Assembly: GCA_017938645.1 (NCBI GenBank)
Contig: JAGBBE010000066.1
Span: 1-7,754, forward strand
Origin: Clostridia bacterium
GTDB taxonomy: Bacteria; Bacillota_A; Clostridia; Christensenellales; Aristaeellaceae
Direction of reading: 5' to 3'
DNA: 7,754 nt
The translations under genes were made by a program, and so were the position numbers. Every line of letters begins with the position of its first letter. The stretch's first letter is position 1. This document shows, piece after piece, positions 1 to 5,659 of this stretch. The notes below the pieces were generated by a model. It made no database searches, had not been told where the DNA came from, and saw only the letters and a program-made list of their open reading frames with translations.

Positions 1-1003
1 AAAGCATCAGCTTGCTATTGATCCGGAAGCAGCGCCGATCGTCAGGAGAATTTTTTTGGATGTGATTGCTGGCAAGTCCTGTACGGAAATCGCCAGAGAA
101 CTGAATACGGAAGGAGTCCCCACTCCTTCGCAGCACAAAGGAATCAAAAGAAGGAATGAAGCAATGCGGTCTCAATGGACGCATCGCGTCATCCTTCTGC
201 TGATAGAAAACATCAAGTACACAGGTACAATGGTGAATCACACCAGAGAAAGCAGACATATTCGTGATTTGAATCAGCGCCGTGTACCAAAGGAGGAATG
301 GTATGTAAAAGAAAATGCACATGAAGGGATTGTCACCATGGAGGAGTACGAAGCAGCGCAAACAGCTATCCGGCGCAAGAAATCGTCTCCGCGTAAGCAG
401 CATGATCAGTCGGATCGAGTATATTACTGTGGCCATTGCGGCGGAAAGCTTGAAAAGGCGAATGGCACAGTGTTTGCATGCCCATCACATCGCTACCATA
501 GCAGCAGTGATTGTGAGACGGTGCATGTGACCAAGGCATCCATTGAGCAAATTCTGCTGGAAGCGCTCAGACACCAGATTCAGATCAGCCGAGTGGAGAG
601 AAAACAAATGCAGAAGGATGAAAATCAGATCCATCAGCTGCTGCGTCAGCAAAGCCTTCTTACTTCGCAGCTCGCTGCAAGCGGACGTGAAAAGTTTTCT
701 CTGTATGAGCGATATCGTGAGGGCGAGCTTACGAGAGATGCATATCTGGAAGAAAAAGAAAATCTGGTTCGGCGACAGGTACAGCTGAAGGAACAGCTTC
801 AAACCTGTCAGCAGGCTATAGGGGAAAGGCAGCAGGCTTTTGAAAAGATTTCTGATAAGCAAAAAAGCCTCGGAGGCATGGAAGAACTGACCGAGGAACA
901 GCTGCGTTTGCATCTGTATGATGCTGTAGAAAGAATCGTGATTTGGGATGAAAACAGCATTGAAATCGTCTGGAAATTTGATCAGCCGCTTAGAACGGCA
1001 TAA
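1..1003 (+). CDS. Large serine recombinase (site-specific integrase/excisionase), 5'-partial
   Basis: This is the C-terminal 333 residues of a large serine recombinase; the frame is open to the left edge (first full codon at 2), so the apparent TTG start at 56 is not a real start. Visible in order: the start of the Recombinase (PF07508) region with IDPEAAPIVRRIF (residues 6-18) and the helix-turn-helix-like stretch TEIARELNTEGVPTP (28-42); a zinc beta-ribbon with C143, C146, C160 and C171 in CGHCGGKL...FACPS...DC; a long charged coiled-coil-prone stretch (about 195-285); and the usual C-terminal segment ending in IEIVWKFDQP. The missing N-terminal part, judged from family lengths of about 500-560 residues, should be the resolvase catalytic domain with the nucleophilic serine. 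Such enzymes cut and rejoin attB/attP-type sites through a short core. The gene points at, and ends 146 bp from, the spoVT breakpoint, so it is the likely enzyme for that insertion. Base composition is visibly more A+T-rich than the genes to the right, consistent with transfer. Confidence 0.93.
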   Translation, partial: KHQLAIDPEAAPIVRRIFLDVIAGKSCTEIARELNTEGVPTPSQHKGIKRRNEAMRSQWTHRVILLLIENIKYTGTMVNHTRESRHIRDLNQRRVPKEEWYVKENAHEGIVTMEEYEAAQTAIRRKKSSPRKQHDQSDRVYYCGHCGGKLEKANGTVFACPSHRYHSSSDCETVHVTKASIEQILLEALRHQIQISRVERKQMQKDENQIHQLLRQQSLLTSQLAASGREKFSLYERYREGELTRDAYLEEKENLVRRQVQLKEQLQTCQQAIGERQQAFEKISDKQKSLGGMEELTEEQLRLHLYDAVERIVIWDENSIEIVWKFDQPLRTA

Positions 1004-1149
1004 GGTCGAAAAAGTGAGGCTACACAAGGAAAATTCGACTTTTTGGTCTTATTATTGCATAAAGGGTGGCCTTAAACACTCAAAATGGTGTGGTTATAAC
1101 CCTTGAAAAATAAGGCTTTTTTTCATTTGGTTCTTCCTTGACATAATCA
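1004..1149. other. Non-coding A+T-rich element end with several dyads
   Basis: I see no credible gene between the recombinase stop and the spoVT remnant. Structure present: AAAAAGT (1009-1015) facing ACTTTTT (1038-1044); ACACT (1076-1080) facing GGTGT (1087-1091); a perfect 10-bp palindrome GGTTATAACC (1092-1101); AAGGGT (1062-1067) facing ACCCTT (1099-1104); and GCCTTA (1069-1074) facing TAAGGC (1111-1116). The last two pairings cross each other, so they would be alternatives or a pseudoknot. Such dyads next to the recombinase gene could be protein-binding sites, a terminator, or part of an attachment half-site. Confidence 0.5.
1069..1123 (+). terminator. Candidate terminator downstream of the recombinase
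   Basis: GCCTTA (1069-1074) can pair with TAAGGC (1111-1116) and is followed directly by seven T residues (1117-1123). The loop is long but contains its own small hairpin (ACACT/GGTGT). This would end recombinase transcription before the spoVT fragment. The outer stem is only 6 bp with three G-C pairs, so the call is tentative. Confidence 0.35.
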
Positions 1150-1156
1150 GACGAAC
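1139..1156. other. Predicted attachment-site junction (element/spoVT)
   Basis: The left side is element DNA and the right side is spoVT starting with the codons for DELGR (1150-1164). The stop TAA at 1144-1146 is in frame with spoVT, so no longer N-terminus is possible. A small imperfect dyad TGA-CATAA-TCA (1139-1149) lies at the boundary. The shared crossover core is most likely within GAC at 1150-1152, because that is where typical spoVT sequence resumes. This is inferred from the breakpoint only; the other junction is not in the window. Confidence 0.45.
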
Positions 1157-1674
1157 TTGGACGCGTGGTGATTCCCAAGGAAATCAGAAGAACGCTGAGG
1201 ATCCGGGAGGGAGACCCGCTGGAGATCTATACCGATCGCGACGGCGAGGTAATTCTCAAGAAGTATTCGCCCATTGGCGAGATGTCGGCGTTTGCAAAGG
1301 ATTATACAGAATCCATCTTTCGGGCGATGGGACATATCGCCTGCATTGTTGACCGCGATCAGGTGGTGGCTGCAAGCGGTGTGGCCAAGAAGGAACTGAC
1401 GGACAAGCCTATCAGTCCGGATCTGGAAACCGCGATTGCCAACCGCCAGACGGTGGCTATCAATCGTTCTGGCGGCGGAAAAATCGTTGCTGTTACCAAT
1501 GAGGAGGATATCACCGGCTACACAGCACAGGTGGTTTCGCCGATTATCGCCGATGGAGAGGCGATCGGCGCTGTGCTGCTGCTCTCCAAAGAACAGGGCG
1601 CGCGTATGGGCGACGCAGAACTCAAGGTTGCTGAGACGGCGGCAGGGATTGTCGGCCGTCAGATGCAGGGCTGA
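1150..1674 (+). pseudogene. spoVT: spoVT fragment lacking its first ~10 codons (interrupted gene)
   Basis: SpoVT is a forespore transcription factor of the AbrB family that tunes sigma-G-dependent genes and affects spore germination and coat. From 1150 the translation reads DELGRVVIPKEIRRTLRI and continues colinear with B. subtilis SpoVT (178 residues) from residue 11 to the end: the rest of the swapped-hairpin DNA-binding domain with REGDPLEIYTDRDGEVILKK, then the GAF-like sensor domain, ending KVAETAAGIVGRQMQG. The conserved start MKATGIVRRI is missing and a TAA precedes the match. A GTG at 1165 could be called as a start, but it has no Shine-Dalgarno sequence and would drop the first strand of the DNA-binding fold, so I do not think this copy makes active SpoVT as it stands. 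No frameshift is seen in the remaining 174 codons, which suggests a recent break or one kept repairable by excision. The 5' part should lie at the far end of the upstream element. Confidence 0.82.
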
Positions 1675-1688
1675 TGAAGAAAAATATC

Positions 1689-1723
1689 AAAGCGCCGGAT
1701 GAAGCATGCTCATCCGGCGCTTT
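1689..1723. terminator. Strong, probably bidirectional terminator between convergent genes
   Basis: A perfect 14-bp stem, AAAGCGCCGGATGA (1689-1702) with TCATCCGGCGCTTT (1710-1723), encloses a 7-base loop. Read on the minus strand it is followed by a T-rich tail (TTTGATATTTTTC), a good intrinsic terminator for the TIGR04086 gene, whose stop is 7 bp away. On the plus strand the T tract is weak, but the hairpin lies just after the spoVT stop, so it probably serves both genes. Confidence 0.85.
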
Positions 1724-1729
1724 GCGTAT

Positions 1730-2155
1730 TCAGTGTTTTCGTGCAATCAGCGCGCCGGCAATGCCACCGCCTGCGATGCCCATGGCTATATCGCTCAAAT
1801 ACGCCGTCCACGGCACCTGCTGGCCGGATAAAAGCGCATAGAGTCCCACACCCAGCGCCATATAGCACAGTCCAAGCACGGCGCCGCTCAGAAGTGCGTT
1901 TTCGCTGTTTCGGTTCAGCATGAACCACGTACCTGCAAAGATGGAACCCAATTTGATCAGCTGGTTCACAATCCGGATCGTCTGGTCATCAGGACGGAGC
2001 CATTGCATCAGCAGGGCAAACAGCAGCACGCATCCGAGTGTGACTGCGATAGAAGCCAGCAGACCGCGTACCAGACGGCCTGCAAACGATGAGTGGGAAC
2101 GCCGCCTGCGCCTGCGTCGGGGCGAGGCAGCCGGGGTTGCATAGGATGCTGGCAT
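1730..2155 (-). CDS. TIGR04086-family (YrzE-like) membrane protein
   Basis: Small integral membrane protein of 141 residues resembling the TIGR04086 family, whose function is not known. The cytoplasmic N-terminus carries seven consecutive arginines (residues 13-19). Four hydrophobic segments follow at about 30-52, 60-80, 87-110 and 118-138, the last glycine-rich (MGIAGGGIAGALIA). The frame is open further upstream to an ATG at 2239, but I chose the ATG at 2155 because GGGAGG (2165-2170, minus strand) lies 9 bases before it, and because the longer start would fall inside the yajC terminator. The gene lies just downstream of yajC, an association also known in Bacillus (yrbF-yrzE), which hints at a link with secretion or the envelope but proves nothing. 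Its ribosome binding site is enclosed in a long hairpin, so translation may be controlled. I rate family membership as likely and function as unknown. Confidence 0.75.
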   Translation of the reverse strand: MPASYATPAASPRRRRRRRSHSSFAGRLVRGLLASIAVTLGCVLLFALLMQWLRPDDQTIRIVNQLIKLGSIFAGTWFMLNRNSENALLSGAVLGLCYMALGVGLYALLSGQQVPWTAYLSDIAMGIAGGGIAGALIARKH

Positions 2156-2161
2156 ATCATA

Positions 2162-2209
2162 AAACCTCCCTTGTTTGCTTTGTACCATATATGCAAACAG
2201 GGGAGGTTT
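2162..2209 (-). promoter_or_regulatory. 17-bp inverted repeat sequestering the ribosome binding site of the TIGR04086 gene
   Basis: Arms 2162-2178 and 2193-2209 match over 17 bp with a single G-T type mismatch, around a 14-base loop. In the minus-strand transcript the 3' arm contains GGGAGG, the Shine-Dalgarno sequence for the ATG at 2155, and the 5' arm carries ACCTCCCC, a perfect mask for it. The hairpin is followed by TTTT, so it could also act as an attenuator/terminator. Either way the structure would tend to lower expression of the downstream gene unless it is opened. Confidence 0.65.
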
Positions 2210-2218
2210 CATGTCAGG

Positions 2219-2250
2219 AAAAGCAAAACGCTCCGGCATGTACCGGAGCG
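2219..2250 (-). terminator. Intrinsic terminator of yajC
   Basis: Read on the minus strand, CGCTCCGG pairs with CCGGAGCG over 8 bp around a 6-base loop, and TTTTGCTTTT follows. It begins 25 bp after the yajC stop codon and should separate yajC from the TIGR04086 gene, at least partly. Confidence 0.85.
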
Positions 2251-2275
2251 CTGATGATGCAAAGTTAACTGAAAA

Positions 2276-2656
2276 TCAGTTCAGAACCTCGCTGTCGTTT
2301 TCGATGGATACTTCTTCCACATTGCGGATGGCCCAGCGGGCAACAACCAGCTTGGTGTTTTCGTTGCTGACGGCCAGTTCGATGGTCTCGTCCTTGATGC
2401 CGGTGATGGTGCCATAGATGCCGCCGATGGTGCAGATACGGTCGCCGGGCTTGAGAGCAGCCAGCATTTCCTTGATCTTCTTGTCCTTCTTCTTCTGCGG
2501 ACGAATCAGCATGAAGTAGAAGATCACAAACATCAGAACCAGAGGCAGCAGCATGCTGATCAGTTCAGCAGGGCCGGCAGCGGGCATTTCGCCGGCAGCG
2601 GCAACATCAGCCACAGCAGTAGTCGTTTCAGCCAGAGCCAGAAGCAGGTTAGACAT
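2276..2656 (-). CDS. yajC: YajC, accessory subunit of the Sec preprotein translocase
   Basis: YajC is a single-span membrane protein that associates with SecDF and SecYEG during protein export. The 126-residue product has a short Ala-rich N-terminus, one strong hydrophobic span (about 33-51, MLLPLVLMFVIFYFMLI), then the family hallmark RPQKKKDKKIKEM (52-64) and the conserved core LKPGDRICTIGGIYGTI (68-84). It is a little longer than many homologues because of the N-terminal extension. The ATG at 2656 is preceded by AAAGGGG at 2668-2674, 11 bases upstream. The gene has its own sigma-A-like promoter and a strong terminator, so it can be a single-gene unit, although I see no terminator between it and the upstream trhP-like gene and read-through is possible. 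secD and secF, its usual partners, are not in this window. Confidence 0.93.
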   Translation of the reverse strand: MSNLLLALAETTTAVADVAAAGEMPAAGPAELISMLLPLVLMFVIFYFMLIRPQKKKDKKIKEMLAALKPGDRICTIGGIYGTITGIKDETIELAVSNENTKLVVARWAIRNVEEVSIENDSEVLN

Positions 2657-2692
2657 GGTAATAGTTACCCCTTTCGGAAAGTCAGTAGGATG

Positions 2693-2721
2693 ATTATAGC
2701 AAATCTGAGCCGTAAAGACAA
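2693..2721 (-). promoter_or_regulatory. Sigma-A-type promoter of yajC
   Basis: On the minus strand there is a perfect -10 TATAAT (2693-2698) with a -35 TTGTCT (2716-2721, four of six consensus bases) at the ideal 17-bp spacing. It lies about 40 bp before the yajC start codon in the 93-bp gap between trhP and yajC. Confidence 0.7.
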
Positions 2722-2749
2722 GTATAAAAGTATGAACGGACTGAAAACA

Positions 2750-3991
2750 TCAGCGATGATTGCGGTTTGGTCCGCGAAGCAGATCGCCGGAGTCTACCGG
2801 GAAGTCCACCGGGACGCGCAGCAGCGTTCCGGCAACTGAAGCTGTCTCAACACTTTCGCCGGTTTCTTCTATCGTCATGGACTGAACCTTGAAGCGATGC
2901 ACGCCGGAAGGCGTCAGGGCTTCGAGCTCATCGCCCACAAAGAAACGGTTTTTGAGCCGAATCAAAGCCTCGCCATTTTCATTGGCGGAAGATATGAAGT
3001 CGCCCACGTATTCCATGTCCTGCTCAAAACCACCTGCACCTGCAGCGGGCGAGGGCGGGCCGAAGTAGAAGCCAGTATTGCTCTTGCGGTGGCTGGCTTT
3101 GTTAAGCTCGATCAAAAGTTCGGGAATCAGGGCGCGGTAGGCTTCCTCCCCCTCGTTCTCAAGCGTATCCAGCGCGCGGCGGTAGGCCGATACGACATTG
3201 GCGACGTAGTAGGCAGTTTTCATGCGGCCTTCGATCTTCAGGCTCACAATGCCCGCATCGCGCAATTCAGGAAGATGGGGGAGCATGCAAAGGTCATATG
3301 CGGAGTAGAGATAGGTACCCTTGTCGTCTTCAAAAACAGGGTAGTATTCGCCCGGACGCTTGATCTCCATCAGATAATACTGCCAGCGGCAGGGCTGGGC
3401 GCACGCGCCTTTGTTGCCGCTGCGGCCCAGCATCGCATTGCTCAAAAGGCAGCGTCCGCTGTATGCCACGCACATCGCGCCGTGAACAAAGGCTTCCAAT
3501 TCCAGTTCGTCTGGAAGGGTTTTGCGCATTTCGGCAATATCGGTCAGGCTCAGCTCACGGCTGAGCACAATGCGCTCCGCACCCATGGCGGTGTGCAGAT
3601 GCATGGCGGTGCGGCTGTTGAGCACATTCGCCTGCGTGGAAATATGCAGAGGCAGCTGCGGGAGCTCCTGATGCAGCATCAGCGCAGCGCCGATATCGCT
3701 GACAATGGCCGCGTCCACGCCTGCATCCAGCGCATCACGGGCACCCTCCAGAAAGCCGTCAAGCTCCTTGTCGGTGGGCAGGATGTTCATGGTTACGTAG
3801 AATTTCACACCGTTGTCGTGCGCAAATCGTACGGCCTCGCGCAGCTGCACGGGATCAAAATTCCCTGCAAAGGCGCGCAGACCATAGCTCTTCATGCCGC
3901 CGTATACAGCATCAGCGCCAAAGCGCACGGCTGCGCGCAGCTGCTCCATGCCGCCTACAGGGGCCAGTAGTTCCATCTTGTGTGTCTTCAT
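2750..3991 (-). CDS. trhP: U32-family protein, probable tRNA uridine-34 hydroxylation protein TrhP
   Basis: U32 'peptidase' family protein of 413 residues. Family members of this size (B. subtilis TrhP2/YrrO, E. coli TrhP/YegQ) are needed for prephenate-dependent formation of 5-hydroxyuridine at tRNA position 34. Seen: the TIM-barrel start MELLAPVGGMEQLRAAVRFGADAVYGG; HISTQANVLNS (116-126); the U32 signature EAFVHGAMCVAYSGRCLLS (166-184); and conserved cysteines C174, C181, C197 and C201, a pattern proposed to hold an iron-sulfur cluster in this family. A C-terminal beta-domain follows the SLKIEGRMK motif. Start choice: a GTG at 3997 overlapping the mltG stop is possible, but GAGG lies 9 bases before the ATG at 3991 and only 3 before the GTG, so I use the ATG. 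The last codons of mltG touch it, indicating translational coupling. In Bacillus the same mltG-trhP order holds, with the methyltransferase gene trmR between them; here trmR is absent. Peptidase activity is not implied. Confidence 0.85.
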   Translation of the reverse strand: MKTHKMELLAPVGGMEQLRAAVRFGADAVYGGMKSYGLRAFAGNFDPVQLREAVRFAHDNGVKFYVTMNILPTDKELDGFLEGARDALDAGVDAAIVSDIGAALMLHQELPQLPLHISTQANVLNSRTAMHLHTAMGAERIVLSRELSLTDIAEMRKTLPDELELEAFVHGAMCVAYSGRCLLSNAMLGRSGNKGACAQPCRWQYYLMEIKRPGEYYPVFEDDKGTYLYSAYDLCMLPHLPELRDAGIVSLKIEGRMKTAYYVANVVSAYRRALDTLENEGEEAYRALIPELLIELNKASHRKSNTGFYFGPPSPAAGAGGFEQDMEYVGDFISSANENGEALIRLKNRFFVGDELEALTPSGVHRFKVQSMTIEETGESVETASVAGTLLRVPVDFPVDSGDLLRGPNRNHR

Positions 3992-3993
3992 GG

Positions 3994-5184
3994 TCACATG
4001 CCTCTTTCAGCATCGTATTTCTGCCACAGGGGCGCGTAAATCTCCACAGCGCGCTCATGCTCCTGCAGCGTACGGGAGAAGTGGAGTTCACCATTGTCGG
4101 GATCCTTCGAACAGAAGTACAGGTATTCCTCGGCGATATAGCTTTCGTCAGGATAGAGGGCCGCGTTGATCGCCTCAGGAGAGGGATTGCAGATTGCACC
4201 CGCAGGCAGACCCGACACACGGTAGGTGTTGTAGGGAGAATCCACCGCGAGATCGCTGGAACGCAGGCTCATGCGCCGTTCGCCGGTGATATAGTGAATG
4301 GTGGGGTCGCTTTGCAGTTTCATGCCGTCGTTTAGACGGTTGTGAAACACGGCGCTGACTTTGGCGAAATCGGACTTCTTAGCCTCTTTTTCGATCATGG
4401 AAGCCAGAATGAGAATGTCATCCATGCTCATGTCCAGCTCCTGTGCGCGGGTCTGCCACTCGGCGGCAAAGACCTTGTCCGTCTGCGACAGAAGCTTCTT
4501 GATGATGGAAAGAGCCGTAGCGTCGGTATAGATTTCGTAGGTGTTGGGTGCAAGATATCCTTCCAGCAGATATTTGCGCTGGGAAACTTTTCCGTTTTTC
4601 AGCACATCGTCGATAAAGTAGTAATCGGTGACGCCTTCGCCGTTGCGGCAGATGGAAAGGAATTCCTCTTCGTTGGCGATGATGCCCTTGGCCTTGAGCA
4701 TGGCGGCGATCTCTTCCACTGTGTCTCCGGGAATGATGGTGATATCGGTGGTAATCGGATGTCCGTCGCCGGTAGTGAGCAGGTCGGCGATCTCGAACAT
4801 GTTCATGCTCTTTGTAATCAGATAATCGCCTGCCTGGATTTTTTGGCCGAGTCCGGCAAAGTCGCAGTAATACTTAAAAAAAGTACGGTTCTTAATCAAT
4901 CCCTGTGATTCCAGATTGTTGGAAACACGGGTCAAACTGTTTCCGCTTTCAACGGAAAAAGAAATTTCGGTTTGATCGTGCGGATCGATCGGGCTCAGAA
5001 AGCTTTCCTCAATCGAATTCCAGATGCCCGATACCACACCGAAAACGATGAGCAGAGCGCCTGCGCATACCAGAATGGGACGGATGATGTTCCACAGGCC
5101 GCTGTACCAGTAAAATCCGTATTGACGCTCGTCCCGGAGTGTTTCGTGATCGTATTCCTTGTTTCGGTCGCGTCCGTGACGCAT
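3994..5184 (-). CDS. mltG: MltG-like endolytic murein transglycosylase
   Basis: MltG (formerly YceG) cuts nascent glycan strands in the membrane-proximal cell wall and is thought to help end peptidoglycan polymerisation. The 396-residue product has a charged cytoplasmic N-terminus, one membrane anchor (about 33-53, IIRPILVCAGALLIVFGVV), a LysM-like region (about 72-140) and the YceG catalytic domain. Motifs: LLEGYLAPNTYEI (206-218, family form LEG(F/Y)LFPDTY), the catalytic glutamate E265 in ASMIEKEA, SDPTIHYITG (292-301), and SPYNTYRVSGLPAGAICNP (316-334). The ATG at 5184 has AAGGAGG 7 bases upstream. It lies 51 bp after ylbF and its end overlaps the possible GTG start of the trhP-like gene, so the three are probably one transcript read from the promoter at 5631-5659. 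Confidence 0.93.
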   Translation of the reverse strand: MRHGRDRNKEYDHETLRDERQYGFYWYSGLWNIIRPILVCAGALLIVFGVVSGIWNSIEESFLSPIDPHDQTEISFSVESGNSLTRVSNNLESQGLIKNRTFFKYYCDFAGLGQKIQAGDYLITKSMNMFEIADLLTTGDGHPITTDITIIPGDTVEEIAAMLKAKGIIANEEEFLSICRNGEGVTDYYFIDDVLKNGKVSQRKYLLEGYLAPNTYEIYTDATALSIIKKLLSQTDKVFAAEWQTRAQELDMSMDDILILASMIEKEAKKSDFAKVSAVFHNRLNDGMKLQSDPTIHYITGERRMSLRSSDLAVDSPYNTYRVSGLPAGAICNPSPEAINAALYPDESYIAEEYLYFCSKDPDNGELHFSRTLQEHERAVEIYAPLWQKYDAERGM

Positions 5185-5224
5185 GGCTTGTCCTCCTTGC
5201 GGGATGATTGATCAGCGAGGCGTT

Positions 5225-5244
5225 CAGGCCGTGTTTCAGGCCTG
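5225..5244 (-). repeat. Short hairpin at the ylbF stop
   Basis: CAGGCC and GGCCTG form a 6-bp perfect stem around an 8-base loop that includes the ylbF stop codon. No T tract follows, so it is not an intrinsic terminator; it might stabilise a processed 3' end or influence expression between ylbF and mltG. Confidence 0.4.
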
Positions 5245-5595
5245 CGGAATTTCGATCTGAATGCCTGCCTCGCGCGTGAGCTTTTCCATGGTGGCAGCAA
5301 CGAGCTGCTGCACCTTCATCTGTGCCAGAAGATAATCAGTGATCTCCGGACTGTCGTAGAGAAGGGCGCTGAGCCTCTCAAACTCTCCTGCGTCCTCCTC
5401 GCGGGGCTCGTGGCCGGCAATGGCAGCCAGCTGCAGTGCAGACTGCGCTCGGGCAAAACGGTCAAGCAGGCGGCGGTTAACTTCGTCAGCCAGCACGGTT
5501 TTGCGAAGCTCGTCGTACTGAACAAAAGCCTCCGTATTTCTCAGCGCGTCAAGCAGCTGATCTGCCGCGCGCGAAACCTCTTCGGGCATATGCAT
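5236..5595 (-). CDS. YlbF/YmcA-family helical protein
   Basis: A 119-residue, apparently all-helical acidic protein matching the Com_YlbF pattern: start (MPEEVSRAADQLLDALRNTEAF), the segment DEVNRRLLDRFARAQSALQ (37-55), and a late helix with EITDYLLAQMKVQQLVAATMEKL. In B. subtilis, YlbF, YmcA and YaaT form a complex that binds RNase Y and directs maturation of some mRNAs, affecting competence, biofilm and sporulation. Which subfamily this one belongs to I cannot tell, so I give no symbol. Two in-frame ATGs are present (5595 and 5589); GGAGG at 5603-5607 is 7 bases from the first and 13 from the second, so the first is preferred. It is the leading gene of a probable ylbF-mltG-trhP unit and is divergent from spoIVA, with 138 bp between the start codons. 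Confidence 0.75.
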   Translation of the reverse strand: MHMPEEVSRAADQLLDALRNTEAFVQYDELRKTVLADEVNRRLLDRFARAQSALQLAAIAGHEPREEDAGEFERLSALLYDSPEITDYLLAQMKVQQLVAATMEKLTREAGIQIEIPQA

Positions 5596-5630
5596 GCAGT
5601 TCCCTCCCCGGGTGAAATGTGTTCTGTTCT

Positions 5631-5659
5631 AGTATAACGCAAATGCGATGAATTTTCAT
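5631..5659 (-). promoter_or_regulatory. Sigma-A-type promoter of the ylbF-mltG-trhP unit
   Basis: On the minus strand, -10 TATACT (5631-5636) and -35 ATGAAA (5654-5659, four of six bases) are 17 bp apart, and transcription would start about 30 bp before the ylbF ribosome binding site. The -35 lies inside the -35 region of the opposing spoIVA promoter candidate. Confidence 0.55.

Larger units (their letters stand above)
1..1152 (+). mobile_element. Right-hand end of a recombinase-bearing integrated element
   Basis: Seen: a large serine recombinase gene ends at 1003, about 145 bp of A+T-rich non-coding DNA follows, and at about 1150 the sequence switches without a gap into spoVT coding sequence that lacks its first ten codons. 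Known: large serine recombinases usually sit next to one attachment site of the prophage, conjugative element or skin-like element they mobilise. Inferred: this is one terminus of such an element, inserted in spoVT, with the body and the opposite terminus off the window to the left. The cargo is unknown. The exact boundary is uncertain by a few bases because serine recombinases share only a short crossover core between the two sites. A deletion or an assembly join could also explain the truncation. Confidence 0.62.

Noticed and set aside
485..1027. 180-codon minus-strand ORF opposite the recombinase
   Set aside because: Shadow of the recombinase coiled-coil and zinc-ribbon coding region; the product is Leu/Phe/Ser-rich with no domain.
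1138..1143. TTGACA as a -35 box driving the spoVT fragment
   Set aside because: No -10-like sequence lies 16-18 bp downstream; the region there is spoVT coding DNA (ACGCGT).
1165..1674. A functional SpoVT starting at GTG 1165
   Set aside because: There is no Shine-Dalgarno sequence upstream, and this start removes the first 15 residues of a highly conserved DNA-binding fold; homology clearly extends five codons further upstream to the breakpoint.
2211..2417. Plus-strand ORF with GGGGAGG just before ATG 2211
   Set aside because: The ribosome-binding-like sequence is the other arm of the inverted repeat, and the frame runs antisense through the yajC terminator and the conserved yajC C-terminus with a low-complexity Ser/Met/Thr product.
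2897..3970. 357-codon plus-strand ORF
   Set aside because: It is entirely antisense to the well-conserved U32/TrhP gene and shows no recognisable domain; it is a shadow of the G+C-rich codon pattern.
4342..4908. 188-codon plus-strand ORF
   Set aside because: Antisense to the mltG catalytic domain, with no recognised family and no convincing ribosome binding site.
5225..5244. Hairpin after ylbF as a terminator
   Set aside because: The stem is only 6 bp and no T tract follows, while mltG follows closely with no promoter I can see; co-transcription is more likely.
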